Below, piece by piece: positions 59,324-64,000 of a DNA stretch of 64,000 bases. Numbering within the stretch: the stretch's first letter is position 1; each line of letters begins with the position of its first letter. Below the pieces are notes generated by a model. It saw nothing but the letters and a program-made list of their open reading frames with translations, searched no databases and was not told the origin of the DNA. The position numbers were made by a program, and so were the translations under genes. This stretch comes from Blastocatellia bacterium (lineage in GTDB: Bacteria > Acidobacteriota > Blastocatellia > Pyrinomonadales > Pyrinomonadaceae): the NCBI GenBank assembly GCA_003168335.1, contig PMSM01000014.1, forward strand, positions 248,001-312,000. Direction: 5' to 3'.

Positions 59324-60178
59324 GTGTCACGACTATTCCTCGTCACATCAGTTTTGCTCTTCTTGTTCTTGCCCACCGTGAGCGATGCGTCTGCGCAAAC
59401 AAGTAAACCCGCCGCCCGGAAGTTTGATGAGTTTAGCGATATTCAGTATTCGGACCTGATCGCGCGGTTGGATAACTTTGCAATCCAACTACAGAACGAT
59501 CCGGCAGCAAAGGGCTTCATTTTGGTTTATCGCAGTCGTCGAGATCTTCCGGGACTTAACAATAGGCTTGCGCTCTGGAGCAAGGCTTACATGATCAATT
59601 CGCGTGGGCTCTCCACGGGCCGGTCAGTTACGGTCGATGCCGGCGAAGCGAGTTGTTTAGTGCAAGAGCTCTGGATTGTTCCTCCTGGAACCGCACCGAC
59701 GCCAAGAAGCGACGCTTACCAACGAAACTTCGTAGACACCGATTCCGCCCGCAAATTTGACGAATACGGCTTTGACGTGCCCGCGCGATCTTCACGCAAA
59801 CGCACCTGGGCAGGCGACGAGCGTGACGCTGAATACCTCGATGCTTTTGCAACGCAACTCCGAAAGGAGCCTCGCTCAACCGCGTGCGTCATCGTCTACG
59901 CGCAGTACAACCCGCGTCCGGGCCTGGTTGATTACGGTAATTATGAACCCGTCCGAGACGTGCGCCTCGATCTAACGGGAACCGCACGCAAACGCCTTGA
60001 TACAGAGAAGCGCCGTTTGATCAGCGCCTACGGAATTCCTGCCTTGAGAATTAAGACAATCAATGGAGGCTATCGCAAACGGCGAATGGTCGAACTCTGG
60101 ATCGTTCCCCGTGGAGAACATGCGCCGATTCCGACGCCAAGTTCCTTTCCACCCAGACGCACGCGAAGTCGCAAATAG
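59324..60178 (+). CDS. Secreted protein with an internally duplicated domain
   Basis: A 284-residue exported protein with a signal peptide (LFLVTSVLLFLFLPTVSD). The rest consists of two related domains: the first around LIARLDNFAIQLQNDPAAKG with VQELWIVPPGTAPTP, the second around EYLDAFATQLRKEPRSTACV with MVELWIVPRGEHAPIP. Both begin KFDE and end ELWIVPxG. The start may be GTG at 59324 or TTG at 59312. Similar repeat proteins are common in Acidobacteriota; function unknown. It ends just before the 31-residue membrane ORF. Confidence 0.75.
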   Translation: MSRLFLVTSVLLFLFLPTVSDASAQTSKPAARKFDEFSDIQYSDLIARLDNFAIQLQNDPAAKGFILVYRSRRDLPGLNNRLALWSKAYMINSRGLSTGRSVTVDAGEASCLVQELWIVPPGTAPTPRSDAYQRNFVDTDSARKFDEYGFDVPARSSRKRTWAGDERDAEYLDAFATQLRKEPRSTACVIVYAQYNPRPGLVDYGNYEPVRDVRLDLTGTARKRLDTEKRRLISAYGIPALRIKTINGGYRKRRMVELWIVPRGEHAPIPTPSSFPPRRTRSRK

Positions 60179-60181
60179 TTC

Positions 60182-60277
60182 ATGCGTTTCTCCCGCAATC
60201 AACTCATCGGCGCCCTCGTGTTGCTCGTGCTCGTCTGGCTCGTGATCGCGATTCGGCTTATCATCTCTCGCGGATGA
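60182..60277 (+). CDS. 31-residue membrane protein overlapping miaA
   Basis: ATG at 60182, stop TGA at 60275-60277. The peptide is one transmembrane helix (IGALVLLVLVWLVIAIRLII) with a short basic N terminus (RFSRNQ) and end SRG. Its stop overlaps the miaA ATG (ATGA), the kind of coupling seen in real operons. No family recognised; it is too short for most gene finders. It begins 3 bp after the preceding stop. Confidence 0.55.
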   Translation: MRFSRNQLIGALVLLVLVWLVIAIRLIISRG

Positions 60278-61215
60278 GCGAATCCAATCGACGAATCATT
60301 GCCATAGTAGGTCCCACTGCTTCCGGCAAAAGCGGTTTGGGAATCAACCTGGCACAACGCATCGGCGGCGAGATCGTCAACTGTGATTCGGTCCAGGTCT
60401 ACCAGGGCATTCAGATAGCCACGGCGAAAATGCCGCTGGAAGATCAGCGTGGCGTGCCGCATCACTTGATCGACTTTGTTTCTCCCTCGGTGAATTTCAC
60501 GGCCGCGGATTGGGCGCGCGCCGCAATTGAGAAGGTCGAAGAGATCGAAAAGCGCGGCCACTCAGCGTTACTGGTCGGCGGGACGGGTTTTTATCTTCGG
60601 GCCCTGCGCCGGCCGTTCTTTGATAGTCCACCGACGGATGAAGCACTCCGGGCGCGCCTAACAGCTATTCGCGAGCGGTGCGGCCCGGAACATCTTCATC
60701 GCGTTCTGCAGAGGTTCGACGCCGCTGAGGCCCTTAAGCTCAGCCCGCGCGATTGGCCGCGAGTGCAGCGCGCAATCGAATTTTGTTTGCAGACAGGTCA
60801 GCCGATTTCCGGCCAAAAACCGCTCCGGCCCGTGCCGCCTTCCGTGGCTTCGCACATTCAGATCATCGCCCTGAATCCACCGCGCGATGAACTCTATGAA
60901 CGAATTAATGAGCGGGCAGAGGCACACTTCGCAAACGGTCTCGTCGCGGAAGTACGCCGGCTTCTGGAAGAAGGCGTGCCGGCGAACTCAAACGCGCTCG
61001 GCGCGCATGGGTACCGGCGGGTGGTTGAGTTCTTGCGAGGTCAACGCGATCTCGAGAGCGCGATCGAACAGACGAAGCTGGACGTGCGCCATTATGCCAA
61101 GCGCCAGTTGTCGTGGTTCCGTCATGAGCCCGGCGTGCAGTGGCTCGCAGGGTTTGGCGACGATCCCGATGTCCAGGAGCAGGCCTTCGCGCTGGTGCGG
61201 CACACGGGTGTGTAG
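60274..61215 (+). CDS. miaA: tRNA dimethylallyltransferase
   Basis: A 313-residue enzyme that transfers dimethylallyl to A37 of tRNAs reading U-starting codons. The P-loop is [14 protein letters not shown], followed by [43 protein letters not shown] and a late [16 protein letters not shown] and [12 protein letters not shown]. Length is normal. It starts inside the stop of the small membrane ORF and is followed by hfq about 80 bp downstream, the order known from many bacteria. Confidence 0.95.
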   Translation: MSESNRRIIAIVGPTASGKSGLGINLAQRIGGEIVNCDSVQVYQGIQIATAKMPLEDQRGVPHHLIDFVSPSVNFTAADWARAAIEKVEEIEKRGHSALLVGGTGFYLRALRRPFFDSPPTDEALRARLTAIRERCGPEHLHRVLQRFDAAEALKLSPRDWPRVQRAIEFCLQTGQPISGQKPLRPVPPSVASHIQIIALNPPRDELYERINERAEAHFANGLVAEVRRLLEEGVPANSNALGAHGYRRVVEFLRGQRDLESAIEQTKLDVRHYAKRQLSWFRHEPGVQWLAGFGDDPDVQEQAFALVRHTGV

Positions 61216-61297
61216 CAGAAAAACCTTGTCAGCTTTGAGCGGCTGTTATACTCTGAGGCATCCGTTCGTGAAACTTCAGCTCAAGGACGATCGCTTA

Positions 61298-61588
61298 GTG
61301 GACTTAAAGCCAGCGCCACAAAATATTCAGGACGGCTTCCTCAATCTCGCCCGGCGAGAAAAGATAACGGTCACGATCTATCTGGTGAACGGCGCCAAAC
61401 TGTTGGGCCGCATCAAGAGCTTTGATAAGTTCTCGATGATTCTGGAAACAGGCGCCCAAGATCAATTGATTTTTAAACATGCTATCTCGACGATCTCGCA
61501 TGCGCGGCGTCCGACCGGCGAGCTAAAGCAGCCAACGGCGACCAGCGAGGGCCTGCCCGAGCAAACTGCCGAGGCCTCCGTCACCTGA
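61298..61588 (+). CDS. hfq: RNA chaperone Hfq
   Basis: A 96-residue Hfq hexamer-forming protein that pairs sRNAs with mRNAs. The Sm1 region is [20 protein letters not shown] with [16 protein letters not shown], and Sm2 is [15 protein letters not shown] proline/threonine-rich tail of about 25 residues follows ([15 protein letters not shown]). The start is GTG at 61298 with AAGGA nine to eleven bases upstream; GTG at 61268 would add ten residues. It lies directly after miaA, its usual neighbour. RapZ in this window is a protein linked to sRNA regulation elsewhere. Confidence 0.92.
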   Translation: MDLKPAPQNIQDGFLNLARREKITVTIYLVNGAKLLGRIKSFDKFSMILETGAQDQLIFKHAISTISHARRPTGELKQPTATSEGLPEQTAEASVT

Positions 61589-61617
61589 AAACATTTCAAC
61601 GCATAAACCCGCAAGAC

Positions 61618-62274
61618 ATGGCCGGCGCTTTCATCACCTTTGAAGGGATTGACGGTTGCGGGAAATCCACGCAAATGCGGCTGTTGGCGAGCGAATTACG
61701 CGTCCGCGGTCTCGAGATTGTGACGACCCGCGAACCAGGTGGCACTCCATTGGGACAGAGGCTGCGCGCCGCTTTGCTGGATGTCGACGAGCAAGTCGAC
61801 CCTCTGGCTGAACTACTGGTCTTTGCTGCCGACCGGGCGCATCACGTGCGCACCCTCTTGTTGCCCGCGCTCGAAACGAATCAGATCGTCTTATCTGATC
61901 GATATGCCGACGCGACCGCGGCTTATCAGGGCGCCGGCCGCGGCTTCGAACCAAAGTTGATTCAGGATATTGTGCAATTGGCGACCGGCGGATTGATGCC
62001 CGACCTGACTTTGCTGTTTGATTTGTCAGTGGCTGAGTCGGCAGTGCGCACTCGGCGTCGGGTGGCCAGCAAAACTACCGACCGTCTGGACAGCGAGGAC
62101 GCCGGGTTTCACACCCGCGTGCGCAATGCTTATCTTGAGATCGCGAAATCCGAGCCGCGGCGTTTCCGCGTCATCGACGCCCGTGGCTCAGTCCAGGAAA
62201 CGCACGCAACGGTCATGGATATCGTAATGCCGTGTCTTAAAGATCGCGGACTGATCGGGGAGCCGGGCCAGTAG
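61618..62274 (+). CDS. tmk: Thymidylate kinase
   Basis: A 218-residue kinase making dTDP from dTMP. P-loop FEGIDGCGKSTQM, the TREPGGTPLGQRLR substrate loop, FAADRAHHVRTLLLPAL and the DRY motif in SDRYADATAAYQGAGRG are all present. The lid region is short (TRRRVASKTTDR). It starts 29 bp after hfq and precedes holB by 18 bp, so hfq-tmk-holB may be one operon; tmk-holB is a common pair. Confidence 0.95.
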   Translation: MAGAFITFEGIDGCGKSTQMRLLASELRVRGLEIVTTREPGGTPLGQRLRAALLDVDEQVDPLAELLVFAADRAHHVRTLLLPALETNQIVLSDRYADATAAYQGAGRGFEPKLIQDIVQLATGGLMPDLTLLFDLSVAESAVRTRRRVASKTTDRLDSEDAGFHTRVRNAYLEIAKSEPRRFRVIDARGSVQETHATVMDIVMPCLKDRGLIGEPGQ

Positions 62275-62292
62275 CCCCTCTTACTATTACCC

Positions 62293-63333
62293 ATGTTCTC
62301 TAGACTCATCGGCAATGACGAAGTAAAGGAATCGCTGCGGCGCTTGATTGCCGGCGGGCGTCTACCCGGCTCGCTACTATTCACCGGCGAAGAAGGAATA
62401 GGCAAAAAGCTTTTCGCGCTCGAGTTGGCTAAAGCCCTGAACTGCCGCCACCGGAACGGAATCGAAGCCTGCGACGAATGCTCCTCATGCAAGAGAATCT
62501 CGCGATCGACGTTTCCGCCGTTCGGCAAAGACGACGACGACAAGGAAAGGATGATTTGGAGCGAACACGCTGACGTGGCCATGGTTCGCCCATACAAGCA
62601 ACTTATCCGTGTGCCGCCGATGCGTGAGCTGGAACGCGAAGCCAACTTTCGGCCATTTGAGGGCGCTGCGCGCGTCTTTATCGTTGCGGATGCTGATTAC
62701 ATGAATGATCCGGCGTCGAACGCTCTTCTCAAAACGCTGGAAGAGCCTCCGCCCACGTCTCACTTGATCCTGACCACGTCGAATCCCACATCGCTGTTGG
62801 CAACTATTCGTTCGCGTTGTCAGATAATTCGGTTTGCGCCCATTGCCGCCGGCGAGGTCGAACAATTCCTGCTTGAGCAAGAACATCTGCCGGCCGAGGA
62901 TGCACGGCTCCTGGCCCGCACGGCACAGGGCAGTATCGGCCGCGCCCTGTCCGGAGACGTCGAGACCTATCGCGAACGGCGCGAGAAGATGCTGGGAGTT
63001 CTGCGGGCGTTGACGCTCACCAACGATCGCGCGCAATTGTTGCGCTCAGCGGAAGAGTTGGCCGCGGTAAAGGATCGTCACGAGTACGAACAACGGCTTG
63101 ATGCGCTTGAGATTCTGATTCGGGATGCGTGGGCGCTGGCGCTGGGCCGGCCAGGCGGAACAATCGTGAATGGCGATTTGCTAACCGAGCTTCAACGGAT
63201 TGCCGCCGAGTTAAAGAGTGCACAAGCTGCTGCCTGGCTCAGTCAGATCGAAGAACTCCGCGGCACTCTGGAGGTCAATATCAATCGCAAGGTAGCCAGC
63301 GACGCGCTCCTCCTGACGATGGCCTCGACTTAG
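62293..63333 (+). CDS. holB: DNA polymerase III delta-prime subunit
   Basis: A 346-residue clamp-loader subunit. GSLLFTGEEGIGKKLFALEL is the P-loop, CRHRNG to CDECSSCKR the zinc module, then FIVADADYMNDPASNALLKT and LEEPPPTSHLILTTSNPTSL with IRSRCQIIRFAPI (the SRC arginine finger). The C-terminal helical collar is present. A region rich in Asp and Lys (GKDDDDKERM) is inserted after the zinc module. It follows tmk and ends before a terminator shared with the convergent ispG gene. Confidence 0.93.
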   Translation: MFSRLIGNDEVKESLRRLIAGGRLPGSLLFTGEEGIGKKLFALELAKALNCRHRNGIEACDECSSCKRISRSTFPPFGKDDDDKERMIWSEHADVAMVRPYKQLIRVPPMRELEREANFRPFEGAARVFIVADADYMNDPASNALLKTLEEPPPTSHLILTTSNPTSLLATIRSRCQIIRFAPIAAGEVEQFLLEQEHLPAEDARLLARTAQGSIGRALSGDVETYRERREKMLGVLRALTLTNDRAQLLRSAEELAAVKDRHEYEQRLDALEILIRDAWALALGRPGGTIVNGDLLTELQRIAAELKSAQAAAWLSQIEELRGTLEVNINRKVASDALLLTMAST

Positions 63334-63346
63334 AACCGGTCCGCGC

Positions 63347-63375
63347 AAAATCAAAAGGCTGCCGGGCGGCAGCCT
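63347..63375 (-). terminator. Rho-independent terminator after ispG
   Basis: On the minus strand AGGCTGCC-gccc-GGCAGCCT is followed by TTTGATTTT. It lies about 28 bp past the ispG stop. The plus strand lacks a T-run, so holB is not clearly terminated by it. Confidence 0.75.
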
Positions 63376-63402
63376 CAAACCCAATTGAGTTGTATTCTGC
63401 GT

Positions 63403-64000
63403 TCAAGTGATGGTCACCAATTCGTGACGCACGTCTGATTTGGCGGCTGCACCTTCAGCCAACAGTTTTTCGGTTTCTTTCACGAACGCTTCGACGATGT
63501 CTTCGCCGGATACCTTGCGCATGGGCACGCCGTCTTTGAAGATCATACCGACGCCGCGACCAAACGTGATGCCCAGCTGCGAATCGTGCGCTTCGCCCGG
63601 ACCATTGACCGCGCAACCCATGATCGACAGATGCAACGGCTCTTCAACATGAGCGAGGCGCCGTTCGATTTCAGTAACGATCTCGACAAAGTTATCAACA
63701 TCCAAACGTCCGCACGTGGGGCACGCCACGACCGTGACGCCGCGGGTGCGCAGCCCCAGCGACTTAACGATTTCCCAGGCCACGCGCACTTCCTCCTGCG
63801 GTTCCGCGGCCAGCGAAACGCGAATCGTGTCGCCGATCCCTTCGTGTAAGAGAATGCCCAGACCGATCGACGACTTAACCGTTCCGGTGAATGCGGTACC
63901 TGCCTCAGTCACACCGAGATGAAACGGATAGTCGACCTTTTCGGCGAGCAGGCGATAGGCGGCGACGGTCCGCTGCACGTCTGAAGCCTTCAGCGAGATG
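63403..64000 (-). CDS. ispG: 4-hydroxy-3-methylbut-2-enyl-diphosphate synthase, partial
   Basis: The C-terminal 199 residues of IspG (GcpE), an iron-sulfur enzyme of the MEP isoprenoid pathway. The frame is open to the window edge and begins [37 protein letters not shown] and [14 protein letters not shown] are typical, and the cluster ligands are [10 protein letters not shown] and [13 protein letters not shown] with the nearby glutamate. The tail carries about 15 extra residues ([16 protein letters not shown]). The 5' part lies outside the window. Confidence 0.95.
   Translation of the reverse strand, partial: ISLKASDVQRTVAAYRLLAEKVDYPFHLGVTEAGTAFTGTVKSSIGLGILLHEGIGDTIRVSLAAEPQEEVRVAWEIVKSLGLRTRGVTVVACPTCGRLDVDNFVEIVTEIERRLAHVEEPLHLSIMGCAVNGPGEAHDSQLGITFGRGVGMIFKDGVPMRKVSGEDIVEAFVKETEKLLAEGAAAKSDVRHELVTIT

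Overview
The window looks like a chromosomal segment of an Acidobacteriota bacterium, perhaps of the class Blastocatellia. This is inferred from a VWFA-related secreted protein of the acidobacterial type, a PEP-CTERM protein, an lptB-rpoN-hpf-rapZ-EIIA cluster as in didermic bacteria, high but not extreme GC, and many intergenic hairpin repeats. No rRNA, tRNA, CRISPR array, phage gene or transposase was recognised. The only RNA gene is rnpB.

Layout. 1-4.3 kb: a partial secreted protein, an M23/L,D-transpeptidase fusion, an AlkA-like glycosylase, and a small toxin-antitoxin islet (BrnT-type pair, then a MazE-like antitoxin followed by a broken mazF). 4.4-12.6 kb: YbdK-type ligase, PilZ protein, cystathionine synthase, PP2C phosphatase, NfeD, proline dehydrogenase, HD protein and VWFA protein. 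12.66-13.34 kb: first locus of tandem terminal-inverted-repeat elements. 13.4-19 kb: DedA, HemD, an NtrC-type regulator, a metalloenzyme-superfamily protein and an MFS transporter. 19.75-20.3 kb: rnpB with AT-rich palindromic insertions. 20.4-23 kb: CPBP-like protein, surface protein and Wza-like export protein. 23.2-35 kb, all on the minus strand: trpE, cyclophilin, ankyrin lipoprotein, trpG, trpD, trpC, trpF, then lptB, rpoN, hpf, rapZ and an EIIA-Man protein, so tryptophan synthesis runs into the sigma-54/envelope/PTS regulatory cluster. 35-48.7 kb: dienoyl-CoA-reductase-like SDR, a decarboxylase overlapping an exported PEP/ATP-grasp protein, RsmG, a PEP-CTERM protein, an S55 peptidase, MobA, an alpha/beta hydrolase, a GT39-type glycosyltransferase and a Gfo/Idh oxidoreductase. 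49-52.8 kb: an operon of serine hydrolase, MFS transporter, ChrB-domain protein and Tat-exported superoxide dismutase, resembling a chr operon with ChrA replaced. 52.86-54.49 kb: second element locus. 54.6-64 kb: SpoIID-domain protein, GGDEF protein, Uma2, a duplicated-domain secreted protein, then a housekeeping run of a 31-aa membrane ORF, miaA, hfq, tmk, holB, and convergent ispG running off the window.

The most unusual structure is the two loci (12.66-13.34 and 52.86-54.49 kb) in which short elements with related terminal inverted repeats (GGTASTGGKTCAGTTT-like) sit head to tail, separated each time by the same locus-specific 8-bp sequence. One 195-bp element occurs in both loci with a single base difference. 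The others carry a small membrane-protein gene, a 21-bp-periodic array, or small orphan ORFs. They look like non-autonomous, cassette-like mobile elements driven by an enzyme encoded elsewhere.
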